A stretch of DNA of 64,000 bases, taken from contig JBEEGH010000028.1 in the NCBI GenBank assembly GCA_041166745.1, forward strand, positions 248,001-312,000. Direction: 5' to 3'. The DNA is from DASUCS01 sp041166745. Lineage in GTDB: Bacteria > Actinomycetota > Acidimicrobiia > Acidimicrobiales > JACDCH01. Position numbers and translations under genes: made by a program. The notes under the pieces were generated by a model, which ran no database searches, was not told the DNA's origin, and worked only from the letters and a program-made list of their open reading frames with translations. Positions 26,553-35,213 of this stretch are shown here, piece by piece (the first letter of the stretch is position 1; each line of letters begins with the position of its first letter).

Positions 26553-27757
26553 ACGTGATCTGGGCCAGTTCGCACATCGCCGACCCGGCGCTCGGTGGCG
26601 GATGGGCGTACGAGTACGAGCTGCTCGCTCACGCGGCCGAGCGGCATCAGGTCGTCGTGGTGTCCGGTGAGCTTCATTCATCCGATCCGCTGCCCGCGCC
26701 GTTGGCGGACCTCGGCGTCGAGGTGGTTCCCGCCGCCGTGCCCTCACGCGAGCTCCCCCGAAGCCGGGCCCGGCTTCTCCGCGTGCTCGCGACCAGCTCA
26801 GCACCGTTGGGCGCCTGGATGTTCGAACCTGTCCGGTCGTCCCTGCTCGCCGCAGTGCGATCGCTCGAGTCAGCCCGTGCGGTCGATCTCGTGCACGTCA
26901 TGCCACAGGAGGCGGCGCCGATCGCCGCGGCGACGTCGGGCCCAAGCGCAATCGTGCTCGGCGACAGTTACACGGTGCAGGCCGAACGCGAGCTCTCGGC
27001 CGCAACATCTGCGAAGGATCGTCTTCGACTGCGGCTCGAGTGCCGGAACGCGCGCCGGTGGGAGCGAGCGTGGTACCCGCGGGCGTCGGCGCTCGGTTGC
27101 GCGTCGCCTGCGGACGCACGTGTGCTGTCGTCGCTCTGTCAAGTCCCTGTCGACGTCGTTCCCGTCGCGGTCGGTGACGAGTGGTTCGTGCCCTCGACGG
27201 TCGCCAGGGTCGACGATCTCGTCGTGCTCGTCGGTGCGCTTGACTATTGGCCGAATGTCGATGCAGTCACCTGGTTTTGCGACCAGATCTGGCCGTCGGT
27301 TCGGCGCCGGCGGCCGTCGGCGCGCTTGCGGGTGATCGGCCGCCGTCCGACTGCCGCGGTGCGAAGCTCGGTGGCCGGCGCGGGAGCTGAACTGCTCGCC
27401 GATGTTCCCGATGTGCGTCCGCACTACTGGGAGGCGAGTGTCGCGGTCGCCCCGGTTCGCCTCGGGTCGGGCGTCAAGAACAAGGTGCTGCACGCGGCCG
27501 CTTGCGGCGCTCCGCAAGTCGGCACGACCTTCGCGTTCGATGGCGTCGACGCGGTCAGCGGCACCGACGTGCTCATGGCGGACACGGCCGAGTCACTGGC
27601 CGACGCGGTGTTGGCCACGCTGGCCGACCGAGGGTCGGCGGCCGCGAGGGCGCGCTGCGCCGAACGCATCGCCGATGCCCACCGACGCGTCAGGGCCGGA
27701 CTGGCGCTCGACGCGCTCTGGAACCGGGCCTGCGCGGTTCGTCGGGTCACAGAGTGA
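26549..27757 (+). CDS. GT4-like glycosyltransferase, exopolysaccharide type
   Basis: GT-B protein of 402 residues. The donor domain has GALDYWPNVDAVTWFCDQIW and VAPVRLGSGVKNKVLHAAA. The first is the GxxxYxPNxDA-WF pattern I associate with exosortase- or polysaccharide-linked GT4 enzymes. The acceptor domain is conserved more weakly (GGGWAYEYELLAHAA). The GTG start overlaps the preceding TGA and its own TGA overlaps the following GTG, so three GT genes are chained by four-base overlaps. Sugar specificity unknown. Confidence 0.87.
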   Translation: MNVIWASSHIADPALGGGWAYEYELLAHAAERHQVVVVSGELHSSDPLPAPLADLGVEVVPAAVPSRELPRSRARLLRVLATSSAPLGAWMFEPVRSSLLAAVRSLESARAVDLVHVMPQEAAPIAAATSGPSAIVLGDSYTVQAERELSAATSAKDRLRLRLECRNARRWERAWYPRASALGCASPADARVLSSLCQVPVDVVPVAVGDEWFVPSTVARVDDLVVLVGALDYWPNVDAVTWFCDQIWPSVRRRRPSARLRVIGRRPTAAVRSSVAGAGAELLADVPDVRPHYWEASVAVAPVRLGSGVKNKVLHAAACGAPQVGTTFAFDGVDAVSGTDVLMADTAESLADAVLATLADRGSAAARARCAERIADAHRRVRAGLALDALWNRACAVRRVTE

Positions 27758-28761
27758 GCCCGACGGTGGCGAGTCGAACCGACGAGCCCGCGCTCGACGC
27801 CAGCGTGGTCGTCGCCACCCGCGAGCGCCCGGAGTTGGTTGCCCGGCTACTCGACGCGCTGGCCGCGCAGGAGGGTGACGTCGCCTTCGAGGTCGTCGTG
27901 GTCGACGACGGGTCGTCGCCCACCGCGTGGGTTGCGCTCCAACGACTCAGCGCCGCCTTCCCCAAGCCCATTCAGCTGCTTCGGCAGGCAGAACCGGGCG
28001 GGCCGGCGCGGGCTCGAAACGCGGGCTGGAGGGCAGCGCGTTCTCCGGTCGTCTGTTTCACAGATGACGACTGCAGGCCCGAACCGGCGTGGCTCGGTGC
28101 GTTGCTCGAAGCGATGCGTGGTGATGCGGATTTCGTCCAGGGATGCACGTTGCCCGATCCCGACGATGCCCCGAACCGAGGCCCTTGGAGCCGAACGGTC
28201 ACGGTTCCCTATGAGCAGGGTTACTACGAGACGTGCAACATCGCGTACCCGCGAGAGCTACTCGAGCAGCTCGACGGTTTCGACGAGTCATTTCGATTCC
28301 CCTTCGGCGAGGATGTCGACCTTGCATGGCGCGCGAGAGAACGCGGCTACCGCCCGGCATTCTCCCTGGCAGCCAGAGTGCGACATCGGGTGTGGCCCTC
28401 GGACTATCGAGCGGCGCTGCGAAACGTTCGCCGCTACGAGGGCCTGGTCCACGCGTTCGCAAACCACCCTCAGCTACGCGGACACTTCGGCGTGCGCGTG
28501 TTCTTCCGGCCGACGCATTCGTGGGCGCTCGGGACATTGGCCGCGAGCGCCGCGGTTGCGCTTCGACCGAGGTCGGCCATTCGAGCGGTGGTCTGGGTGG
28601 TGGTCGTGCTGCGCTACGCCTGGGTCGTCCGGCAGTTTCGGCCCAAGCCGGAGCTGCGGACGCAGTGGCTCGTGGTGGTCCCGATGGCCCTCGGCGTGGA
28701 CGTCGGTGAAGTCGCTGTCCTCGCGAGGTCGTCGATCCGCTATCGATTCCTCTTGCTGTGA
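27754..28761 (+). CDS. GT2-family glycosyltransferase
   Basis: GT-A enzyme of 335 residues: SVVVATRERPELVARLL, VVVVDDGSSP, PARARNAGWRAA, CFTDDDCRPEP (metal-binding acidic cluster), and FDESFRFPFGEDVDLAWRAR. A C-terminal hydrophobic stretch follows (about 260-300). It is clearly related to the GT2 gene at 37326-38333: TDDDC with a following PEP/W motif and the same downstream spacing. It ends the four-gene plus-strand run, and its last 22 bases overlap the convergent GT4 gene. Confidence 0.9.
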   Translation: MSPTVASRTDEPALDASVVVATRERPELVARLLDALAAQEGDVAFEVVVVDDGSSPTAWVALQRLSAAFPKPIQLLRQAEPGGPARARNAGWRAARSPVVCFTDDDCRPEPAWLGALLEAMRGDADFVQGCTLPDPDDAPNRGPWSRTVTVPYEQGYYETCNIAYPRELLEQLDGFDESFRFPFGEDVDLAWRARERGYRPAFSLAARVRHRVWPSDYRAALRNVRRYEGLVHAFANHPQLRGHFGVRVFFRPTHSWALGTLAASAAVALRPRSAIRAVVWVVVVLRYAWVVRQFRPKPELRTQWLVVVPMALGVDVGEVAVLARSSIRYRFLLL

Positions 28762-29954
28762 CCGAGGTGGAGCTCTCCGAGTTGGGCGGCGAATCGATCG
28801 GCCGTGAATTCGTTTGCGGTCACGAGGCCCGCGCTGACCATCCGGTCGCGGAGTGCTCGATCGTCGGCGAGACGGGTCAGGGCCGCGGCCAGGGCTTGCG
28901 GGTCACCGGGCGGGAACAGCAGACAGTTGGCTTCGTCGACGAGGTATTCGGCTGATCCTCCGGTGCCGGTCGCGATGACCGGCGTGTTGCAGGCCATCGC
29001 CTCCAGGGGCACGAGGCCAAACGGTTCGTCCCATTCGCTCGGGAACACGCACGCGTCGGCGGCGCGATAACGGGCCGCGAGATCGGAGCGGGGGACCGCG
29101 TCGAACGTGACGCGGTCCGCGAGACCCAGGCGCGCCGCGAGGGCATGCAGGCGATCGAGGTGCGCCACCTCGGGCGGACCAACGACATCGAGACGCGCCC
29201 GATCCGGTAAACGCGTCAATGCCTCGAGCAAGGTGTCGACCCCCTTGGACGGATCCAGACGTCCGACATAGAGCAGCCGCCACTCCCACGGCCGAGATGG
29301 GCGCGGCGACGAGGGGAAGTCGTGAGCATCGATCCCGAAGTGACACACGTGGGTGTCCCGAAACGGACCATCACGCGTGTCAGCGTCGAGCATGCTCGTT
29401 CGCAGCGCGTCGCTGGCGAACGACCATCGCCCGACCGGGCCCAGGGGTCGCAATGACGTCGGCACTCCCGTGACGCGACTGGCGATGTTCCGGACGGTGG
29501 AGGGCGCGCGTTGCCATGCTGCCAACCAGGGGTCGTTGATCCGGACGCGCGGCAGCCACGCATCACCCATCACGAACACGACCGGCCGCCCGAACCCCGC
29601 GATGCCTTCGAGCAACGATCCGGGCAACCCCGCCCAGTTCCAGACCGAAATCACGTCGGGATCGGCGCGCTCGAGCTCTGCGTGCAAACGCGCGTGGGCC
29701 GTGCGCTCGACTAGGAGTCGTCTCGCCTTTGCGGGTGGCGGAACGAAGACCGACGAAAGGGGCAGGACGCGAGCGACGTCACTGACGCGCTCGGCCGAGT
29801 CCGATCCGACATCGGGCCGAACATGGGTCGACGTGATCACCGCGATGTCGTGTCCGGCCGCACGCCAGCGGCGTACGGTGTCCGCGCACAACAGTTCGTA
29901 CCCGCCGTACGCGTGAGGGGGGTACAGGTTCGATACGACCGCGAACCGCGTCAC
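28740..29954 (-). CDS. GT4-family glycosyltransferase
   Basis: GT-B enzyme of 404 residues. It begins TRFAVVSNLYPPHAYGGYE and has VVSVWNW-type sequence in the N-domain (VISVWNWAGLPGSLLEG). The donor domain has LLYVGRLDPSKGVDTLLEAL and WDEPFGLVPLEAMACN. It is a close paralogue of the gene at 43416-44702, with which it shares YPPHxYGGYEL and the WDEPFGLVPLEAMA-GGSAE region. GTG start. The upstream neighbour on the same strand is a methyltransferase six bases away. Confidence 0.9.
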   Translation of the reverse strand: MTRFAVVSNLYPPHAYGGYELLCADTVRRWRAAGHDIAVITSTHVRPDVGSDSAERVSDVARVLPLSSVFVPPPAKARRLLVERTAHARLHAELERADPDVISVWNWAGLPGSLLEGIAGFGRPVVFVMGDAWLPRVRINDPWLAAWQRAPSTVRNIASRVTGVPTSLRPLGPVGRWSFASDALRTSMLDADTRDGPFRDTHVCHFGIDAHDFPSSPRPSRPWEWRLLYVGRLDPSKGVDTLLEALTRLPDRARLDVVGPPEVAHLDRLHALAARLGLADRVTFDAVPRSDLAARYRAADACVFPSEWDEPFGLVPLEAMACNTPVIATGTGGSAEYLVDEANCLLFPPGDPQALAAALTRLADDRALRDRMVSAGLVTANEFTADRFAAQLGELHLGHSKRNR

Positions 29955-29960
29955 GGCGGC

Positions 29961-30836
29961 TCAGTCAGACGTCGTGACGTTGCGCACCGCCCGCGAGACC
30001 CGCTGCAACCGTGTCGGCGAGCGGTGTTGGGTACGTGCCTCGAACCCACGGAGCGGCTGCGCCCCATCTGGGCCGGTGCTCGGATACACGAGCAGGATTT
30101 CCGGGTGCGCGGTCTCTTGCACGAGCTGAAAGTCGGCCGCTCGGAGGAGGGCCAGCGCGGCGTTGCGGTTCATGACGAACCAGTTGGTCGTGTCACCTTT
30201 GAACTGGTGCTCGATGAAGTACAGCCGAGGGAATCCGTTCTCACTGAACAACCGCTGCCCTTCGCGCTCGCCGAAGTCTTCGGGGATGTCGATCGGCTCC
30301 GAGAATCCCCACATCACGGTCTGAAACAGCATCAGTTCCCGACAGCACGAGCGGATGAGATCGAGCGCCAGGAGCGGGTGGCGGAGGTGGTACAGCACTC
30401 CGAAGAAGACCACGACGTCGAATTGCTCGCCGAGATCACCGATCTCGTAACAGTCCATCTCGCGGTACTCGACATCGAGCTCGAGGTGTCGGGCCGCAAA
30501 GCGGGCTTGCTCGACGAACCGCGGGTTCGAATCGATCCCGAGGACGCGCCGCGCGCCACGTCGCTTCATCTCCAACGAGAAGAAGCCCGCGTTGCAACCG
30601 ATGTCGAGGACGCTTTTGCCCTCGAGGTCGACGGGGAGGAACGGTGCGACGAAATCAAGCCGGTCCTGTGGATGGTTCCCGTCGGGATGGTTCGGGCGGG
30701 TGAGTACCCCTTCGCCGAGGTCGATGTTCTGGTACCACTCCCCGAGCCGATCGACATTTCGGCGTAGCTCCTCTGCCGATGGTCGATCGTTGCGATCGAG
30801 CGCGCCATCGTCCGTCATCGAGCGTGAGTCTTGCAT
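29961..30836 (-). CDS. SAM-dependent methyltransferase, CmoB-like
   Basis: Class I methyltransferase of 291 residues. It has LEGKSVLDIGCNAGFFSLEM (SAM-binding motif I), VLGIDSNPRFVEQA (motif II), and FDVVVFFGVLYHLRHPLLAL. The N-terminal WYQNIDLGEGVLT and the DIGCNAGFF form are those of CmoB-like enzymes that are often found in glycan loci rather than in tRNA modification. Placement among glycosyltransferases suggests sugar O-methylation. ATG start; 64 bases separate it from the GT8 gene on the same strand. Confidence 0.85.
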   Translation of the reverse strand: MQDSRSMTDDGALDRNDRPSAEELRRNVDRLGEWYQNIDLGEGVLTRPNHPDGNHPQDRLDFVAPFLPVDLEGKSVLDIGCNAGFFSLEMKRRGARRVLGIDSNPRFVEQARFAARHLELDVEYREMDCYEIGDLGEQFDVVVFFGVLYHLRHPLLALDLIRSCCRELMLFQTVMWGFSEPIDIPEDFGEREGQRLFSENGFPRLYFIEHQFKGDTTNWFVMNRNAALALLRAADFQLVQETAHPEILLVYPSTGPDGAQPLRGFEARTQHRSPTRLQRVSRAVRNVTTSD

Positions 30837-30900
30837 GCGCCACTCATCCCGAGACGGCGAGCGGGACGCCGACGATCAGTCGCGCGACAGGTGATGGCGG

Positions 30901-31854
30901 TCAACGACCGGTGAGCCGGCGACCGCGAGTACGAGCGCGTTGTGCCTGAAGGTATGCGGCCTCCCAGCGCTCGCGCGGTAGCCGCGCGATCAACCAGTTG
31001 GCAACGGTGCGACCCTCGAGCGTGGCACTGCCCCACGGTGTGCGCCGCACGGTGTCCCAGTACGAATCGCGGAACGGATGATTGCTGAGATAGTGCCAAG
31101 GCTTGCAGAGCGCCGGTCCTTCGAAATGCAGGATGGCGGGGTCGTCTCTCGCATCGAGCGCCTCATCGCCGTAGACACGATTGGCCCACTCCGGCCACGT
31201 CCACAGGCTGTTCATGGCGTTCCAGCGTGGATGGAGCCGATGCCAGCGCCCGTTGAAGACGACGTTCAGCGCGTCCTGGTCGAACCACGGGTTGTTCGGG
31301 TGGCCGACGGCATAGTCCATGACCGATGACGCCAGGTGCTGCTCGCGCCACAGCTCGAGATCGACGATGATCACACCGGCGTTGAAGTAACCCGCCGAGC
31401 CAGTCACCCCCATCGACGCCACGTGAGCGTGCATCCCGGGATGGACGACGTTCGGTACCGCCGCGATCGGCGCGCCTTGCAGATCGATACGCCAGAGGTC
31501 GCCGATCGGCGCCCGTACGAACACGTCGGCATCCAGGTAGATCACGCGGTCGATGTCTGGCAGACGATCCGGGAGCAGCGTCCGCACCCAACAGATCCGG
31601 CCGCCGCCGGCCGCCGTTTTCGCTGGAAGTCTCGCAAGTGCCGCGTCGTCGACCGGCAACAGTTTGGCGAGGGCGCCTCTGGTCGCCATGAGCTCGCGCA
31701 GATCGTTTCGGTCCTGCTCAGCTACGTCGTTGGCGAGGAAGAGGTGGACATGGATGTCGTCTGCGCCGCTCGACTCGATACAAGAGAGAAGCGCAGCGGC
31801 GGTCCAGGGGACGTAGGCGGCATCGGTTGCCGCAGCCACGTGAACGACGCTCAT
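30901..31854 (-). CDS. GT8-family glycosyltransferase
   Basis: Retaining GT-A enzyme of 317 residues, LPS-galactosyltransferase type. It begins VVHVAAATDAAYVPW, has RVIYLDADVFVRAPIGDLW with the DxD metal site (Asp-Ala-Asp), then YFNAGVIIVDLELWR and WFDQDALNVVF, and a histidine in HFEGPALCKPWH that completes the metal site. All family landmarks are present. It is the only GT8 in the window and is divergent from the TylF-like gene, with just 21 bases between the starts. Confidence 0.93.
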   Translation of the reverse strand: MSVVHVAAATDAAYVPWTAAALLSCIESSGADDIHVHLFLANDVAEQDRNDLRELMATRGALAKLLPVDDAALARLPAKTAAGGGRICWVRTLLPDRLPDIDRVIYLDADVFVRAPIGDLWRIDLQGAPIAAVPNVVHPGMHAHVASMGVTGSAGYFNAGVIIVDLELWREQHLASSVMDYAVGHPNNPWFDQDALNVVFNGRWHRLHPRWNAMNSLWTWPEWANRVYGDEALDARDDPAILHFEGPALCKPWHYLSNHPFRDSYWDTVRRTPWGSATLEGRTVANWLIARLPRERWEAAYLQAQRARTRGRRLTGR

Positions 31855-31875
31855 GCCGTGTGGGAAGGTACCTCA

Positions 31876-32712
31876 GTGTTGACCGAGCCCGACCCGGGTC
31901 GGGCCTATCTCGATCTCCTCAAGCGCTCATTGCTCGGGCTGACGACCGGTCCGGTGACGTTGCACCGACCGGTCGATCCGCCTGGCAAGTTGCGATCGTG
32001 GATCCTGCGCACGATCGTGCGCCCGGGTGACGCTGTTCTCGCGCAGCCGGTGGTGATCGACCTCGATCAGAATGCCGAAGGCACCCTCAGCGTGTGGGAT
32101 CTGCCGTCATGGCCAATGACGATGATCGGTGCCGTCCGCCTCGACAATGTGGAGGCCTGTATCAGCGACGCGCTCGAGTCGGGAGTTCCTGGCGATCTGA
32201 TCGAGACGGGCGTGTGGCGAGGCGGCACAACGATCTTCATGCGTGGGGTGTTACGCGCGTATGGCATCGAAGACCGAACCGTCTACGTCGCGGATTCGTT
32301 TGCCGGACTGCCGACGCCGGACGCCGAGAGGTATCCCGCCGACGCTGCGCTGGATCTTCATCTCTGGCCCGGACTGGCAGTCGGTCTTGATGAGGTGAAG
32401 GCAAACTTTCAGCGATTCGGTCTGCTCGACGACCACGTCGAGTTCGTCCAAGGATGGTTTCGAGACACTCTTCCTTCGCTCAGCCGTCATCCCTGGGCCG
32501 TGATTCGCCTCGACGGGGACTTCTACGAATCGACCATGGACGCGCTCGAGAACCTCTACCCGACGTTGTCGCCGGGCGGCTGGCTGATTGTCGATGACTA
32601 CGAGATCTCGGCCTGCCGGCAGGCTGTGACCGACTTCAGGGCGAAGCACGACGTGACCGAGCCCATCGTTGAAGTCGACTGGACCGGCATCTGTTGGCAG
32701 AAGCAAGCCTGA
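31876..32712 (+). CDS. TylF/MycF-family O-methyltransferase
   Basis: SAM-dependent sugar O-methyltransferase of 278 residues. GDLIETGVWRGGTTIFMRGVL is the TylF-type motif I, followed by VADSFAGLPTPD, VRFV-type sequence (EFVQGWFRDTLP), and the metal-binding IRLDGDFYESTMDALENLYP and IVDDYEI. These enzymes methylate deoxysugar hydroxyls and need Mg2+. The GTG start has GGAAGG eight bases upstream; a longer in-frame extension overlaps the GT8 gene. The next methyltransferase begins four bases after its stop. Confidence 0.9.
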   Translation: MLTEPDPGRAYLDLLKRSLLGLTTGPVTLHRPVDPPGKLRSWILRTIVRPGDAVLAQPVVIDLDQNAEGTLSVWDLPSWPMTMIGAVRLDNVEACISDALESGVPGDLIETGVWRGGTTIFMRGVLRAYGIEDRTVYVADSFAGLPTPDAERYPADAALDLHLWPGLAVGLDEVKANFQRFGLLDDHVEFVQGWFRDTLPSLSRHPWAVIRLDGDFYESTMDALENLYPTLSPGGWLIVDDYEISACRQAVTDFRAKHDVTEPIVEVDWTGICWQKQA

Positions 32713-32716
32713 GGCC

Positions 32717-33424
32717 ATGAAGTGCGTGTGTTGTGGAGCAACGAGCTTCATACAGCGTCCCGTGCTGTGGGATGACTTGGTGACCGGCTGGAACCTGTCG
32801 CCTGACGAGGCTGGCTACATCGAGCGACAGCAAGGTCTGTTCTGCAGGGGCTGCGGAACGAATCTGCGTTCGATCACTCTCGCCGCAGCGATCATGCGAG
32901 CTCATCGCGTACGCGGTCGCTTCAAATACATGGCCCTGCGCCGCCCGTGGCTTCGACTCCTCGAGCTCAACGAAGCCGGCCAGCTGTCGCACTGGCTTCG
33001 ACGGTTTCCTCGACACAAGCTCATCACGTATCCCGACTACGACATGACAGCGCTGCCGCTGCCCGACTGCTCGTGGGATCTCGTCGTGCACTCCGACACG
33101 CTCGAGCACGTTCGCGACCGCATGCTTGGTCTTCGAGAAAATCACCGCATATTGCGCCCCGGCGGTGTCCTCTGCTTCACGACTCCGGTCATTGTCCGCC
33201 GTTTGACGCGCAGCACGGAGAGCCTCGCGCCTACCTACCACGGCGATACCGAAGACATGCGCGTGCACACCGAGTTCGGTGCTGACGTGTGGTGCGATCT
33301 ACTCGCGTCAGGATTCGACGAGGTACGGATGCTGTCGTTGGAGTACCCGGCCAGCCTGGCGATCACCGCGCGGAAGCCACACTTGGCCAGCGATGCCGGC
33401 GAAGGATCCGCGCCCGCCACCTGA
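32717..33424 (+). CDS. SAM-dependent methyltransferase with N-terminal zinc-ribbon-like cysteines
   Basis: Protein of 235 residues. The start MKCVCCGATSF and the later LFCRGCGTN form two CxxC pairs, probably a small zinc ribbon. The rest looks like a methyltransferase type 11 domain, with LPLPDCSWDLVVHSDTLEHV and ENHRILRPGGVLCFTTP. The glycine-rich SAM motif I is not obvious and a segment (FKYMALRRP...LITYPDYD) replaces it, so activity is less sure. It probably shares a transcript with the TylF-like gene. Its last 62 bases overlap the convergent GT2 gene. Confidence 0.78.
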   Translation: MKCVCCGATSFIQRPVLWDDLVTGWNLSPDEAGYIERQQGLFCRGCGTNLRSITLAAAIMRAHRVRGRFKYMALRRPWLRLLELNEAGQLSHWLRRFPRHKLITYPDYDMTALPLPDCSWDLVVHSDTLEHVRDRMLGLRENHRILRPGGVLCFTTPVIVRRLTRSTESLAPTYHGDTEDMRVHTEFGADVWCDLLASGFDEVRMLSLEYPASLAITARKPHLASDAGEGSAPAT

Positions 33425-34169
33425 GCGGCGCCGTCTGGTGGGTGGCCGGGTCCACGCCTGCCCGTACCTCCCAGTCGTCTCCCCATTTTCGGCGTAGACC
33501 GTCGATCGCGGCGGGATAGCCGGCCGCGCCGTACTCCTCCAGGCCGTCAAAAACTGTCTTTGCGGTAACCGACTTCTCGTGATGAAGGTACGACAGTGAA
33601 GTGACGGCGGCCACGAGACCCGCGTCGCGGACCCGCAGCCCGTAGTCGATGTCTGCACCCCAGCCGACGGGCCCGAACATTTCAGCGTCGAGCACTCCGA
33701 TCATGTCGACGGTGGACGCCGGCACGAACATGCAGGTGCCGTCGAGGAACGGCGCATGAAAGTGCACATTTCGTGGCCTGTACCGCTCGACCGGGACCGG
33801 TCTGCTCAACCGCTGGTGCATCCAGTGGCAGTCGTAGAACGGCCCGACCAGGCCGGCCTTCGTGTCGGTCCAGCAGCGCATCAGCCCGGAAACGAAGCCC
33901 GAGGACAGCCGTGTGTCGTTGTTCAACCACAAGAAGGCCACGTGCTCGGGACCAGCACACGTCAGCGTGCCGAGGTTGGTGGCCGCGGCCCATCCCAGGT
34001 TGTGTCCGGGCCGCACGACCACTTCTTCGGCGATGGACGGGTAGTCGCCGCCATTGTCGACGACGACAACGTCACACAGACCACGCTCGCGCCGCAGGTC
34101 GTTCATGAGCTCGTGTGTCATGTCGTGATGGCCAAGCACAGGGACGACGACGAGCACCCGGCCGCTCAT
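33363..34169 (-). CDS. GT2-family glycosyltransferase
   Basis: GT-A enzyme of 268 residues: VLVVVPVLGHHDMTHELM, VVVVDNGGDYPS, GHNLGWAAATNLG, WLNNDTRLSSGF (metal site region), FLDGTCMFVPAS and GADIDYGLRVRDAG. This is the rhamnosyl/galactofuranosyl-like GT2 layout. ATG at 34169; the much longer frame reaching 35207 covers the ABC permease in antisense and is rejected. It is divergent from the ABC exporter, with a 189-base gap that contains a repeated GTACGCT but no promoter I would name. Confidence 0.85.
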   Translation of the reverse strand: MSGRVLVVVPVLGHHDMTHELMNDLRRERGLCDVVVVDNGGDYPSIAEEVVVRPGHNLGWAAATNLGTLTCAGPEHVAFLWLNNDTRLSSGFVSGLMRCWTDTKAGLVGPFYDCHWMHQRLSRPVPVERYRPRNVHFHAPFLDGTCMFVPASTVDMIGVLDAEMFGPVGWGADIDYGLRVRDAGLVAAVTSLSYLHHEKSVTAKTVFDGLEEYGAAGYPAAIDGLRRKWGDDWEVRAGVDPATHQTAPLRWRARILRRHRWPSVASAR

Positions 34170-34358
34170 TGCGGGGCGCCGACTCACCAACCGAATCGCA
34201 CCGTGCGCCGGGAGGACACAGGCAAGACGCGGTCGAGTACGCTCTCGTACGCTGTCACGGTTCCGACAGTATTCCCTTGACCACTTCGATCTCGCACCCC
34301 ATGACGAGCGCACTTGCTGGATTCCGTTGCTCGGCTCGACGTCGATGGTGTCGTGGAC

Positions 34359-35213
34359 ATGGTTGAACCTTCGTCGGCCAGTTTCCCGCTGACGGGCCAT
34401 CACCGCGTGCTCAGGCTCGACGAGCATCCCGACGGTCGACGAGCGTGGTTCGCAGGGTTGTGGGCCCACCGTGAAGTGCTCGACGTACTTGCCCGGAAGG
34501 ACTTCCAAACTCGGTACAAGCGCGCGACGTTCGGGCTGGCGTGGGCCGTTGCCGTCCCCACGCTGCAAGCGGCAGTCATGGCGGTCGTGTTTTCGAGAGT
34601 GATCGCGCTCGGAACAGATCGCCACTTTGCGGTGTACGTCATGAGCGGTGTCGTCGCGTACTCGTACTTCAGTGTCGTCACGCTGAGCACCACCACTGCC
34701 ATTGTCGACGGCGCCGGCCTCACGGACAAGGTGTGGTTTCCCCGTGTCTTGCTGATCATCGTTCCGTGCTTGTCCAACCTCGTTGGGTTTGCCGTGACGC
34801 TCGTCGTGCTCGTTGCTGTCATGCCGTTCTTCGGGCTCGGGCTCGGGCTGCACGTGCTCTTCATCCTGCCGGCGACCGCGCTCCTCGTCGCCTTCTGCCT
34901 CGGGCTCGGAATGGTGCTCGGCGCTCTCGACGTCTACTTCCGAGACGTGAAATTTCTCGTGCAGGCCGCGCTGTTGGTGTGCATCTACTTGACGCCGATC
35001 CTGTATCCGCAACACGTCGTCGGCCCGATCGGACCGTGGCTCGACTTGAATCCGCTCACCGGCATCGTCGTGTTGTTCCACATGGCGACGATCGGCAGCG
35101 GCGGTCCGTGGGTCCGGCCGGTCACCGTCTCCGTACTCATCACGGCTGCTCTCTTGGTGGTCGGCGCAGAGGTGCAACGGCGCCACGATCGATTGTTCGT
35201 GGACCAACTGTGA
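34359..35213 (+). CDS. Polysaccharide ABC exporter permease Wzm/TagG-like
   Basis: ABC-2 type permease of about 284 residues with six hydrophobic segments. It has LARKDFQTRYKRATFGLAWAV before the first helix and VKFLVQAALLVCIYLTPILYP near the end, the TagG/Wzm signature. With the ATPase encoded next it would flip lipid-linked polysaccharide across the membrane. The start is uncertain: ATG 34359 (MVEPSSAS) is preferred, while TTG 34314 is possible. Its TGA overlaps the GTG of the ATPase gene. Confidence 0.92.
   Translation: MVEPSSASFPLTGHHRVLRLDEHPDGRRAWFAGLWAHREVLDVLARKDFQTRYKRATFGLAWAVAVPTLQAAVMAVVFSRVIALGTDRHFAVYVMSGVVAYSYFSVVTLSTTTAIVDGAGLTDKVWFPRVLLIIVPCLSNLVGFAVTLVVLVAVMPFFGLGLGLHVLFILPATALLVAFCLGLGMVLGALDVYFRDVKFLVQAALLVCIYLTPILYPQHVVGPIGPWLDLNPLTGIVVLFHMATIGSGGPWVRPVTVSVLITAALLVVGAEVQRRHDRLFVDQL

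Noticed and set aside
33363..35207. 614-codon version of the minus-strand GT2 gene
   Set aside because: The extra N-terminal 346 residues are antisense to the ABC permease and charged low-complexity; the family start is at 34169.
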